In this document: in pieces, positions 33,348 through 42,104 of the stretch
How the letters are laid out: each line of letters starts with the position of its first letter
How positions within the stretch are numbered: position 1 is the first letter of the stretch
NCBI GenBank assembly: GCA_965200795.1
Contig: CBDAVB010000018.1
Coordinates: forward strand, 186,001-250,000
Direction of reading: 5' to 3'
Source of the DNA: Parashewanella sp965200795
GTDB taxonomy: Bacteria; Pseudomonadota; Gammaproteobacteria; Enterobacterales; Shewanellaceae
DNA length: 64,000 nucleotides
Program-made: the position numbers and the translations under genes
The notes under the pieces: generated by a model
What the model was told of the DNA's origin: nothing
The model's input: only the letters and a program-made list of their open reading frames with translations
The model's database searches: none

Positions 33348-35975
33348 ATGACAGCAGAAGTTCCTAACTCTCAATCCCAGCAGCGCCTCTATTTCAAAGA
33401 AGTTGATAGCTTTGATAAGCTGAAGCAAAATTGCGCGTCAGTGACTTTTCGCTTCGGCTCCGGCAGCGTTTTCTCAGCCCGGTATAAGTTAGAATTAAGT
33501 AAGAATAATCAGTTATGCCTGAAACGTCAGTTTTTGTTCTTCTGGAGCTTTCGCGTAAAAATTGAAAACCTGAAAACGGGAACGCGAAACCATACCGTCT
33601 GGCTTGCGGTATTGAATGAGCAAACGCTTGACGCGTCGGTAGCGGCAAGAGCATTTGTCGCTGACCGTGCTTTTGATTTATTTACGCCGGACAATATCGG
33701 ACGTCATAAAGAGATTCATCAGCACACGTTTTTAGGGCGGTATTATCTCCCTGTTAACACTCACCTCGACGCCGCTGAAAATCGGTGTTGGCCAAACAAA
33801 AGTGCATATGCAGACATTCCGGGCTCAGCGACAATAAAGTCGTTTCAAAAAGCGGTTGAGGATGACCCTGAACACCTGTCTGAGTTAATCGCTTCGGCTT
33901 TCGGGGAAGACGGCACAACCAGAGAACGATCCAGGATAAAATATTTTATCTGCCATTACCTGACCCGGCACAAAGGGTGCTATCAATTCCGGTTAAACCT
34001 GATTGCCCAGGCGTTACATCATTGTTCCGCCAACCGTGGCATCGCCTGCTGTCACACGGCAGAACTGTTCAGTGCTTTTAATGAGTTAACCCATAGATCG
34101 AGTCAGGATTTGATGCTGGCCTGGACCTTATTACAATTTCCCGATACGCGGGCTCAACAAGAAATGCGTTCTGCGGGTTTACAACAAATCACAACAGACA
34201 CGGAGGATGACGCAAGCGGTATCGCGCGCGATGGCGGTGAAAGCGTTCAGCCTATCAGACGCACGCCTGACATGCTCAGAAATATGCTGCAAATCTGGTT
34301 AACCCTGAAACCCGCCGATTACGGTACTTACCTTAATAAAATGAAAGGCCGGGCGGTACTCAAAAGCGTACTGGAAACGATGATACCATCATCAGACGAG
34401 TACAATAAGATCAGACCTCCTGGCGTTGGGCGTCAGCGGGGAGCTGAACGCCAGCAACACTCCCGGGGTTATAAAAAAGCAAACCCCCAGCAATTAGCGG
34501 ACGTGCTCTGGAATATTTTATTACACATTGATGAAGACGAAACAGATTGCTGCATAGATTTAATCAAACCGCACTTAAGCGATGAAATCTGTCTGGTTTT
34601 CGCAAGGAATTATAATTCCATTCAAGATCAATATGATGTTCCGCTGAATGCTGAAACGCCCGCGCCTGACATTCTGCCGCAGGCTGAACCGGCTGGCGAA
34701 GTGGACGAAACAGATGATCCGCTCCCGGAGAATCGGGTCTCAGATGTGACATCCTCTGAAACTTCCGCAGAGGAAACCTTAATCATTCGCGCGGGTAAAT
34801 ATGAACAGGAAGCGTCCGCGTCGCTGAGCTCAAAAATGAAGCGCTTACTTGAGCGCTGCGAGGGCGAGCGGCGTCAGAGAATGTCTGACAAGTTAGCTTT
34901 TTACCCGCACGGCTCGTCATTACTCAGTGAGAGCGCGCCAGCCGGTGACCAGTCAGACGAGCCTGATTTCATACCGCAGCTGACTCTGATGCCTACGGAA
35001 GCTGAGAAGTTAACCCCGCAGATATGCGCTCAATATTTCGAGAGCTTTACCGCACAAATGAAGTTATTAGAAAGTTGTCAGGCGATGCGGGAACAACTGC
35101 GCAAGGAAATGTTCAGCAGCATTAACTCTCTTCCGGGAAAGCAGCAGCAGATGCTGGCTTATGAAATGATTAAATCGGCTGAGGGAAGGGTTTTAGTTGA
35201 TCGTTATAGTGCCGAGTATGAGTTGCCGCTTGTCAGACTTGAATTTGAATATTTATTTCTGGACAAGATGCATGATAAAAGATTAAATGATCAGCTCTGC
35301 CGGCAGTTTATCGATACCTTTACAGAAACAATGCAGCGGCTGTCGGCCGTATATGTATCGGTACAAGCCGCTGAAAAGAGAGAAAGGTTTGTTACCGGCG
35401 GCAAATATACGGCTATGCCAGAGGCTAACGAAGATTCCGCGGATTCTATTGATTGCGCGGACTCAGGATACGTTACTCCCGCTGAGGAAAACGCATCCGA
35501 AGAGGAGCCCGCGATACCGGAATGCGGGGATTTTTCCGCAAGTCCGTCTTGGGATGATTATTCAACAGACTCTGCCGAGTCCGCGGATATAGCGGAACTG
35601 CAATCTGAGCTTTTAAATAAAGCCGCCTATTTTCTGTGGCTCAAGGTGAATTCTCCTGAAGATCAAAAGCGATTGGCGGAGGTTCTGCAAAAAGACAGTT
35701 ATGGAAGACAGATAATTGAAGCTTATATGAATATTTACCAGGAGGGATATCCTCTCAACGTCCCCGTAACTGACGGTAATAAACAGCATACTCGGGCTTC
35801 AGCTTCAGCCGCACAAGACATTGAGCCGCTGAAAAGTAATAACAGCTTCACAGAGGGAAACACAGGAAAAAGATTAAGTCTCACTGACAGACCCAGAGGA
35901 AATAAGGCAAAGCGTCCTCGTTACATCAGTATTCAACGAGCCGCCAGAGCCGCCAGCCAGTTAACCTTGAAATAA
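33348..35975 (+). CDS. Unrecognised 875-aa protein
   Basis: No family recognised, no signal peptide or membrane helix. N-terminal ~75 residues form a beta-rich segment (VTFRFGSGSVFSARYKLEL--N--LCLKRQFLFFWSFRV). Residues ~150-440 are a helical region with Cys/His-rich patches (IKYFICHYL, HHCSANRGIACCHTAELF). Residues 455-560 and 690-770 are acidic, Ser/Glu-rich and probably disordered; between them lies a helical region (600-690). The C-terminus is very basic (KAKRPRYIS-QRAARAA), like a nuclear localisation signal. Size, modular form and orphan status suggest a host-directed protein. ATG at 33348 with a weak ribosome-binding site. Start therefore less certain. Confidence 0.6.
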   Translation: MTAEVPNSQSQQRLYFKEVDSFDKLKQNCASVTFRFGSGSVFSARYKLELSKNNQLCLKRQFLFFWSFRVKIENLKTGTRNHTVWLAVLNEQTLDASVAARAFVADRAFDLFTPDNIGRHKEIHQHTFLGRYYLPVNTHLDAAENRCWPNKSAYADIPGSATIKSFQKAVEDDPEHLSELIASAFGEDGTTRERSRIKYFICHYLTRHKGCYQFRLNLIAQALHHCSANRGIACCHTAELFSAFNELTHRSSQDLMLAWTLLQFPDTRAQQEMRSAGLQQITTDTEDDASGIARDGGESVQPIRRTPDMLRNMLQIWLTLKPADYGTYLNKMKGRAVLKSVLETMIPSSDEYNKIRPPGVGRQRGAERQQHSRGYKKANPQQLADVLWNILLHIDEDETDCCIDLIKPHLSDEICLVFARNYNSIQDQYDVPLNAETPAPDILPQAEPAGEVDETDDPLPENRVSDVTSSETSAEETLIIRAGKYEQEASASLSSKMKRLLERCEGERRQRMSDKLAFYPHGSSLLSESAPAGDQSDEPDFIPQLTLMPTEAEKLTPQICAQYFESFTAQMKLLESCQAMREQLRKEMFSSINSLPGKQQQMLAYEMIKSAEGRVLVDRYSAEYELPLVRLEFEYLFLDKMHDKRLNDQLCRQFIDTFTETMQRLSAVYVSVQAAEKRERFVTGGKYTAMPEANEDSADSIDCADSGYVTPAEENASEEEPAIPECGDFSASPSWDDYSTDSAESADIAELQSELLNKAAYFLWLKVNSPEDQKRLAEVLQKDSYGRQIIEAYMNIYQEGYPLNVPVTDGNKQHTRASASAAQDIEPLKSNNSFTEGNTGKRLSLTDRPRGNKAKRPRYISIQRAARAASQLTLK

Positions 35976-36439
35976 GTCGCCGGCCGTGAATTTCTCAGAT
36001 TTTTCAGGCCCGGCTTTCAAGCAGGCTCTGTTTTCCGCGCTTAAATGCGCCGCCGACGGCTTTTCAGGCTTAATATGTACTTCATCATTTTTATTATGTT
36101 GTCGATTTTTGAGTTATTTACCAGCCATCTACCTGCTGTTCAGAAAAGATGACAGGCACTTAACTTATTTTATCAGCTGTATTATCCCGTCAGACAGCAT
36201 TTGTGATGTGAACTTTAAGCGCTTCTATCTTATTATCGACCGTAAAAGTACAACGAGTGCCATATCATTAGGAATGCGGCGCAAGCGGGCAGGCCGTCTC
36301 ACTCCGGCGCGGGACGGAGTGTTCGCCCGGCACGCCGTATAAGTAAACCGACGATAAATTTTCCGCTTTTGTGAAAGAAAAACGTATCGCCCGGCACTTA
36401 GAATCTTTACACTTTCCCGCGCCGCGTCCCTGACGTGTC
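35976..36439. other. Intergenic region
   Basis: About 464 nt between the large orphan gene and the end of the flagellar operon. The only long frame (35986-36342) runs into a palindromic repeat near 36290-36325 (CACTCCGGCGCGGGACGGAGTG) and has no homologue I recognise. No terminator with a clear T-run seen. Confidence 0.4.
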
Positions 36440-37462
36440 TCACCTCAAAATCCCTTTTACCTGATTGCGGTTAAGGTTGGCCTGCGCCATTAACGACGTG
36501 ACCTGATTAACAAAAGGGGCGCGGCTCATCTGCCGCTGTAATAGTCGCAGAGCCTGCTGAACGTGCGCCTCATCGTTCTGTTGTTTATTTAACCGCATCA
36601 TCCGCTCGATGATCGCCTGCTGACCGGCCCGCAGCTCAGCCAGTTGCTTTTCAACCTTGCGGATGGTTTTCAGCACCTTAGCTTCGGTCTGCTTCATCTG
36701 CTGCGTGTTTGTCAGCAGCCAGTCACGCGGATCCTGCCAGTTGAGGACTTCCTGAACCTTGATGGTTCGGGTTTCTCCCGCGGGTAAGCGCTGCCCCTGG
36801 CCGCTCATCAGAACGCCGGCCTGGATCCGCTGCCATAAATCCTTATCACAACTGTAAACGGCCTCTCCCGAGCTTAATAAACGAGCGCGGATTCCGACGC
36901 CGGCCAGTCGGCTGTCAATGAGTTGGTTAAGTGATTCCTGACCGGCGTTCTTAGGCAGAAAAATTGACAGTGATTTTTGATCAACCCGCAGCATAACGCG
37001 TTCATCGACGGGCTTTACGCTGCTCAGTTCAACCGATTTGAAATTGAACCGGAATCTGGCCGGCGACTGATCTTTGCCGATGAGGTTAAGCTGATGATCA
37101 ATCAAAGGACGACCCTGATAACTCACATCCTGATTGATCAGATACTCAATGGAGGTTTGCGTTTGCGTCGTCAGTGAAGCGTCACGGCCGCCCCGGGCAT
37201 AAGCCGCTTCGAGCTGCTTTTTTAACTTCAGCAATTGCTTAAGCATTTGTGATAACGCCTGTTCGGCGACCTGATTGGCTGAAATCAGATGCTGCGCCTG
37301 CGCGACATTCGCCCATTTAACGTAGCTCTGAAGCCGGTGCTCGGGAATGGTGCGGGCGATTTTCACGCGCTCCGCCTGCTGAGACTCAGCGACAGGCGGC
37401 GCCTGAACCGGCTTCGCGTCGGTTCGGATTAAATTTCCCGTGTCAGTAATGGGCGTCAGCAT
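36440..37462 (-). CDS. Flagellin-related, LafW-like hook-associated protein
   Basis: 340 aa, coded just downstream of flgL in the lateral-type cluster. The C-terminus (LMAQANLNRNQVKGILR) looks like the flagellin C-terminus (QANQ---VLSLLR), and SYQGRPLIDHQLNLI resembles the flagellin FNG--LLDG segment. Central residues (about 120-210) are divergent and contain LRVDQKSLSIFLP. N- and C-terminal helical regions could form coiled coils. In E. coli Flag-2 loci the gene at this place is lafW, a putative hook-associated protein. The assignment is by position and weak similarity. A short flagellin-like scaffold or a filament-junction role is possible. ATG at 37462. Confidence 0.55.
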   Translation of the reverse strand: MLTPITDTGNLIRTDAKPVQAPPVAESQQAERVKIARTIPEHRLQSYVKWANVAQAQHLISANQVAEQALSQMLKQLLKLKKQLEAAYARGGRDASLTTQTQTSIEYLINQDVSYQGRPLIDHQLNLIGKDQSPARFRFNFKSVELSSVKPVDERVMLRVDQKSLSIFLPKNAGQESLNQLIDSRLAGVGIRARLLSSGEAVYSCDKDLWQRIQAGVLMSGQGQRLPAGETRTIKVQEVLNWQDPRDWLLTNTQQMKQTEAKVLKTIRKVEKQLAELRAGQQAIIERMMRLNKQQNDEAHVQQALRLLQRQMSRAPFVNQVTSLMAQANLNRNQVKGILR

Positions 37463-37509
37463 CGCGACAATCTCAAATCAGTTTCAGGAGAGTTTAACAG
37501 TTCAGTCCG

Positions 37510-38433
37510 CTATCGCATATGATCAAACAACGTCAGCTGACTGACCTGAACGAACGTCTGCTGCGTCACCTGCAACGCCGTCAGCTTTACGTTAAATTCA
37601 GATACCGCCGCGGCGTAATCCAACCCCTCGGTCTCGCCGATGACTTCCTCATTAAAAAGCACACGTTCGGTATGCGAGGTTTGCTGCAGGCTCAGGCTGT
37701 TCTGTTTGCCGCCGATGATGGTGATCGCCTGTGAGACACTGGTCAGCGAGTCATCCAGACTGGTCAGCATATCTTCGGCGACAGAGTCAAACCCCGCGTC
37801 CCCCGGCGACAGCGAATCATCGTTGAGCACGTCAATAAAGTCCTGCGTCTGGTTCAGAATATCGGTACTGGAATTGGAGAACAAAAACTCCTCGGCGGTT
37901 ACGTTTACCGTCATCCATGATGACGACGAGGTCTGCACTTCCCGGTGGCCGTCATTGCCCTGATAAACATAATTTCCTGACGCGTCGGTACCGATCGGCG
38001 CCGTGGCGGTTTCATTACCGGAAAACATATAGTTGCCGCCCTCGTCTCTGGCGTTAACCGAGTCGACAAATGAAGCCAGTAATTCCTCCAGCTCCGCGGC
38101 GTAAGCGGCCCGGTCTTCCGGTGACAAGCTGCCGTTATTGACCGACGTGGCGATCTCACGCATGCGGTTTTCCAAATCAACCAAACTGCTTAAATGGGTT
38201 TCCTGGCGATCCAGACCGGTTTTCAGCGCTTCGATATTGTCAATAAACTGGTTGGTCTCGGCCACGTCTCTTTTGGAGGCCGTCACCAGCACTGAACCGA
38301 TAGGATCATCAGAGGGCTGAAGGATCTGCTTACCCGTCGCCAGCTGCTGATTGAGCCGGGCGATGTCCGCCGTGGTCTGCTGAATGGTAAAAACGCTGTT
38401 GGTATAAATATTCTGTGAACTTACTCGTAACAT
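37510..38433 (-). CDS. flgL: Flagellar hook-filament junction protein FlgL
   Basis: 307 aa, hook-associated protein 3 between FlgK and the filament. The N-terminus MLRVSSQNIYTNSVFTIQQT, LNQQLATGKQILQPSDDPIGSV and the C-terminus GLDYAAAVSEFNVKLTALQ-TQQTFVQVSQLTLFDHMR match FlgL. Nested between flgK (10 nt) and the LafW-like gene (47 nt) on the minus strand. Exported by the flagellar type III machine, so no signal peptide. Confidence 0.93.
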   Translation of the reverse strand: MLRVSSQNIYTNSVFTIQQTTADIARLNQQLATGKQILQPSDDPIGSVLVTASKRDVAETNQFIDNIEALKTGLDRQETHLSSLVDLENRMREIATSVNNGSLSPEDRAAYAAELEELLASFVDSVNARDEGGNYMFSGNETATAPIGTDASGNYVYQGNDGHREVQTSSSSWMTVNVTAEEFLFSNSSTDILNQTQDFIDVLNDDSLSPGDAGFDSVAEDMLTSLDDSLTSVSQAITIIGGKQNSLSLQQTSHTERVLFNEEVIGETEGLDYAAAVSEFNVKLTALQVTQQTFVQVSQLTLFDHMR

Positions 38434-38443
38434 GATAAGTATC

Positions 38444-39817
38444 CTATACGTTATTCAGGACGGTCTGAAACAGTTCGTCAGCGATAGCTAACACTTTGGC
38501 GTTCGACTGGTAGGCCTGCTGATAAATGATCAGATTCGCGCCTTCTTCATCAATGCTGACACCGCTGGTAGCGGACCACTGAGTGAGCGCTTCATTCTGC
38601 AGCTGGATCTGGGTCTTTAAGCTGGTCTGCGCCTGTTTTGACTGTGAGCCTAAGCTGCCGATCTTAGAGGTGAAAGCGTCGCCCATGGTGGTTTTCGCGC
38701 CAATCGAGCTAAAATCCATTTCCTTGGCGGCTAACGAGATCAGATCTTTCAGGTTGGCGTTATCCCCCGGCGTGCCGTCTTTACCGAAAGCCAGTTCCTC
38801 AGCGGTAAAGTCAGTAGTCACTCTGAAACTTCCGGCCGGATTGTTCGGATCATAAGTGAATAAATTCCTGGTCGGTGAGGCGCCGCTTAAATCCGTGCCC
38901 GCCGCCAGTACCGAGTTCATCTCATCAGCTAAATTTTCCGCCAGTTCATCAATGAATTCCATCGAGGCTTTCAGCTCGTTATCACGGTAATCAATCATCC
39001 CGCCTAAGCTGCCGCCGCTGATGTCATCAACGGCGAAGCGGGTATCACCGAATTTGATATTAATGGTGCTGAACCGCGGATCAGCGGGATCCGCCTGAGT
39101 CTCAAAACTTGAATGTTTGGCGCCGACGAGCAGCGGCTGACCGTCAGGTAAAGAGATATTCACCATATCATTAGCCGCGCTGACCACATCAATATCAATG
39201 ATCTCAGCCAGCTCGTTAATTTGCGCGTCTCTGGCATCGAGCAGAGAGCCCGGCACGTTGCCGCCGTTACTGCTCGCCTGAATTTCGGCGTTTAATTCGG
39301 CGATATTTTTCAGCTGGGTATTAATTTGAGTGACCGATGCTTTGATCTGACCCTCAATTTGCTCAACCTGAGTAGTTAAACCCCGGCTGATGGAATTAAA
39401 GCGCTTACCGATGTTATTGGCTTCATTTAACACCCCCTGACGGAACGCAATCTCGTTGGGCTGTTGCAGCGACGAGTTCAGAGCGGCGAACAGATCATCT
39501 AAACCTGACGAAATGTTATTGCCCTCGCCGGCGAAAATTTTCTCAATCTGACCGTAATAGGTTGACTGGGTCTGAGCGTAGCCCGCCGCTGAGGCGGTTA
39601 TCCATAACTGCTCAACCTCATAGCGATCAGAAATCCGGCGGATACCGTCTACCTGAACACCGCTGCCCTCGCCGTAAAACCCGCCGCCGGCGGAACTGGT
39701 CAGCACTTGCTGACGCGTGTAACCCGCGACCAGCGCGTTAGCGATATTATTAGACGTCGCATTCAAAGCCGCCCGGCTGGCATTCAGCCCGGACAGACTT
39801 TTATCTATCATGCTCAT
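38444..39817 (-). CDS. flgK: Hook-associated protein FlgK
   Basis: 457 aa, hook-associated protein 1. It starts MIDKSLSGLNASRAALNATSNNIANALVAGYTRQ and ends SGVSIDEEGANLIIYQQAYQSNAKVLAIADELFQTVLNNV, both characteristic. Secreted without signal peptide. Length (about 457) is at the short end of the family, as in lateral systems. Follows flgJ by 8 nt. Confidence 0.95.
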   Translation of the reverse strand: MSMIDKSLSGLNASRAALNATSNNIANALVAGYTRQQVLTSSAGGGFYGEGSGVQVDGIRRISDRYEVEQLWITASAAGYAQTQSTYYGQIEKIFAGEGNNISSGLDDLFAALNSSLQQPNEIAFRQGVLNEANNIGKRFNSISRGLTTQVEQIEGQIKASVTQINTQLKNIAELNAEIQASSNGGNVPGSLLDARDAQINELAEIIDIDVVSAANDMVNISLPDGQPLLVGAKHSSFETQADPADPRFSTINIKFGDTRFAVDDISGGSLGGMIDYRDNELKASMEFIDELAENLADEMNSVLAAGTDLSGASPTRNLFTYDPNNPAGSFRVTTDFTAEELAFGKDGTPGDNANLKDLISLAAKEMDFSSIGAKTTMGDAFTSKIGSLGSQSKQAQTSLKTQIQLQNEALTQWSATSGVSIDEEGANLIIYQQAYQSNAKVLAIADELFQTVLNNV

Positions 39818-39825
39818 AATCTTCC

Positions 39826-40263
39826 TTACTTCCTAGCCGGCGGCGAAATCAGTGACGATCGCATCGCGGTTGTATTAGCCGTGTTACTGACAGCGTTATC
39901 CGCTCCGGGCGTTGATTTTGTAGCTTGTTGTTCTAAGGCGGCCGCGGGAGCGGCACTCTGAAGTCCGGCGGATAATTGTTTTGTCATGACCTTAGCCAGC
40001 CCCGTACTCTGCATCTGGCTTAAACGTCCGGCCAGCTCGGCGTCGTGCCAGTCACGGTACATGCCGTCGTTTTGTGACGATAACGGGCTGTCCTCATCAC
40101 AAAGCGCGTCACCGGCCTGACGCATCTGCTTTAATACGGTTTGTAAAAATTGCGCCTCAAACTGCTGACTGACTGATTCCAGCGCGCCTCGCTCACCGCC
40201 GGCTTTGATCATGTCGCCGGCGTTAAGCTGATTGAGATATCCGTGAGAGTTTTCAAGTTTCAT
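39826..40263 (-). CDS. flgJ: Flagellar rod-assembly protein FlgJ, rod domain only
   Basis: 145 aa: only the N-terminal rod-scaffold domain (SQQFEAQFLQTVLKQMRQAGDAL...GMYRDWHDAELAGRLSQM-STGLAKVM), with the C-terminal peptidoglycan-hydrolase domain of the ~310-aa polar FlgJ missing. The last 40 residues are low-complexity. Overlaps flgI by one base. Single-domain FlgJ proteins are known in many systems; a separate hydrolase would have to be supplied from elsewhere. Confidence 0.85.
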   Translation of the reverse strand: MKLENSHGYLNQLNAGDMIKAGGERGALESVSQQFEAQFLQTVLKQMRQAGDALCDEDSPLSSQNDGMYRDWHDAELAGRLSQMQSTGLAKVMTKQLSAGLQSAAPAAALEQQATKSTPGADNAVSNTANTTAMRSSLISPPARK

Positions 40264-41387
40264 TAAATCACCACCAGCTCAGCTTCAAGGGCACCCGCTT
40301 CATCCAGGGCCTGCAGAATCGCCATTAAGTCCGTCGGCGACGCGCCGAGACTGTTCACCGCTTTCACCACCTGCTCCAGACGAATCCCTTCTTCCCAGAT
40401 GAACATGCGGCCATCCCCGAGATTGACGTCCACGTCTGAGTCATCAGTGACCACGGTCTTACCCGCGGCGTCACCCAGATTGCCGCCGGCGGGCTGACTG
40501 ACCCGCTGACGCTCAATGACCGAGACCGTTAAATTACCGTGACTGACAGCGGCTTTTCGCACCACAACGTCCCCGCCCATCACCACGGTTCCGGTGCGAC
40601 TGTTAAACACCACCCGCGGGCTTTTACGGCCCTGCTCGATTCGCAGCTCTTCGAGCATCGACATAAAAGTCACCCGCTGACGGTGAGACGCCGGGCCTTT
40701 TACGATGACTTTGGCGTTGCTGTCCGCCTGAGCCACGTCAGGGCCGAAAACACGGTTCACCGCACGCTCGATATTGCGGGCGGTTTTAAAGCTCGGATTA
40801 CGCAGATTGAGCACGATGTCGGCATCATCGGCAAAACTGCTCGGAAGGGAATTTTCCAGCAGAGCGCCGCCGGGAATCGTGCCGACGGTCGGGGAGTTGA
40901 CGGTTATCGACGAGCCGGATTTGCCCTGCGCCGAAATGCCGCCGACCACTAAATTGCCCTGAGCGACCGCGTAAATTTCACCGTCAACGGCTCTGAGCGG
41001 CGCCATTAACAGAGTGCCGCCGCGCAGCGATTTGGCGTCACCCAGTGACGAAACCGTAACATCGATTTTTTGGCCGGGACTCGCCAGCGGCGGCACTTTA
41101 CCGTGAATCGCCACCGCGGCGACGTTTTTCAATTTCGGATCATTTCTGCCGTCGATTTGCACGCCGAACTGCTTGAGCATGTTCACCACCGACTGACTGG
41201 TAAAGCGCACTTGCGAGCGATCGCCGGTGCCGTTAAGGCCGACGACCAGACCGTAGCCCACCAGCTGATTATCCCGGATACCCTGTACGTCAACGATATC
41301 CATCAGATAACGGGTCTGCGCCGCGTCAGAGCGGGCGCTAAAAACTGTCAGTGCGGCGAGTAAGCCGCTGAGCAAGATTTTTTTCAT
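40263..41387 (-). CDS. flgI: Flagellar P-ring protein
   Basis: 374 aa, periplasmic P-ring subunit. Signal peptide at residues 1-22 (ILLSGLLAALTVFSARSDAA), then YLMDIVDVQGIRDNQLVGYGLVVGLNGTGD, the FlgI hallmark, and the C-terminal SLGASPTDLMAILQALDEAGALEAELVVI. Minus strand between flgH and flgJ. Confidence 0.96.
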   Translation of the reverse strand: MKKILLSGLLAALTVFSARSDAAQTRYLMDIVDVQGIRDNQLVGYGLVVGLNGTGDRSQVRFTSQSVVNMLKQFGVQIDGRNDPKLKNVAAVAIHGKVPPLASPGQKIDVTVSSLGDAKSLRGGTLLMAPLRAVDGEIYAVAQGNLVVGGISAQGKSGSSITVNSPTVGTIPGGALLENSLPSSFADDADIVLNLRNPSFKTARNIERAVNRVFGPDVAQADSNAKVIVKGPASHRQRVTFMSMLEELRIEQGRKSPRVVFNSRTGTVVMGGDVVVRKAAVSHGNLTVSVIERQRVSQPAGGNLGDAAGKTVVTDDSDVDVNLGDGRMFIWEEGIRLEQVVKAVNSLGASPTDLMAILQALDEAGALEAELVVI

Positions 41388-41398
41388 AACGGATTGCC

Positions 41399-42091
41399 TT
41401 ACATCGGGAACCAGGGGCTGTTGAAAAAGCGCGACGCCCAGCCCATGGCGTTGCTGTCAGCCACCGCGCCCTGACCGCCGTAAATAATGCGCGCGTCGGC
41501 GATACGCTGCGAGGATATGGTGTTGTCGTTGCTGATGTCGTCAGTGCGCACTAACCCCCAGACCCGGATGAACTCATCTCCCTGATTCAGGCGCAGCCAT
41601 TTTTCGCCTTTAATCATCAAGGTGCCGTTGGGATACACCTTAGCGACAGTGACGGTAATTGAGCCCGTCAGCTGATTGCGCTGCGAGCTTGTGCCGTTGC
41701 CGTTGAACGACTTACCGGAATTCACGTTTCCCGAGCCGTTAAATCCGGTGTTGTCACCGGTGATTTGCGCGCCGAGGTTTAACGCCGAATCTTTGCTGGT
41801 GCGGGTGCCCGCGCTTTTACTGGCCTGAGTCCGCTCGTTAAGCGAAACCGTCAGAATGTCACCCTGACGAAAGGCGCGTTTATCATTAAATAACGTCAGC
41901 AAAAACCCCGGACGATAAGCGCTGCCGTGCTTGGCTTCCGGCAGGCTGTAATCCACCTCAGGCGGCGACCATTCTTTACCGCCGGGCTGAGTCTGCCGCT
42001 CAGGAAAATGCGAAGCGCACCCCGCCAGCAGCAACGGCAGCGCAATAAGTAATCGCTTTGAGAACGCGTTGAAAAACTGAGAAACCATCAC
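41399..42091 (-). CDS. flgH: Flagellar L-ring lipoprotein
   Basis: 230 aa, outer-membrane L-ring protein. Lipobox LAGC gives the lipidated C25. GSAYRPGF, LFNDKRAFRQGDILTV-LNE-T-ASKSA and the C-terminal YGGQGAVADSNAMGWASRFFNSPWFPM match FlgH. The intervening Gly/Asn-rich segment (about 105-130) is as usual. The start may be one codon later. Confidence 0.95.
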   Translation of the reverse strand: MMVSQFFNAFSKRLLIALPLLLAGCASHFPERQTQPGGKEWSPPEVDYSLPEAKHGSAYRPGFLLTLFNDKRAFRQGDILTVSLNERTQASKSAGTRTSKDSALNLGAQITGDNTGFNGSGNVNSGKSFNGNGTSSQRNQLTGSITVTVAKVYPNGTLMIKGEKWLRLNQGDEFIRVWGLVRTDDISNDNTISSQRIADARIIYGGQGAVADSNAMGWASRFFNSPWFPM

Positions 42092-42104
42092 GCTGACCTG
42101 TTAA

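Noticed and set aside
33158..33367. 69-codon frame between kdsA and the 875-aa gene
   Set aside because: It overlaps the next gene start and has no protein-like composition or ribosome-binding site.
35986..36342. 118-codon open frame after the 875-aa gene
   Set aside because: It runs into a palindromic repeat, has no clear ribosome-binding site and no recognisable protein pattern.
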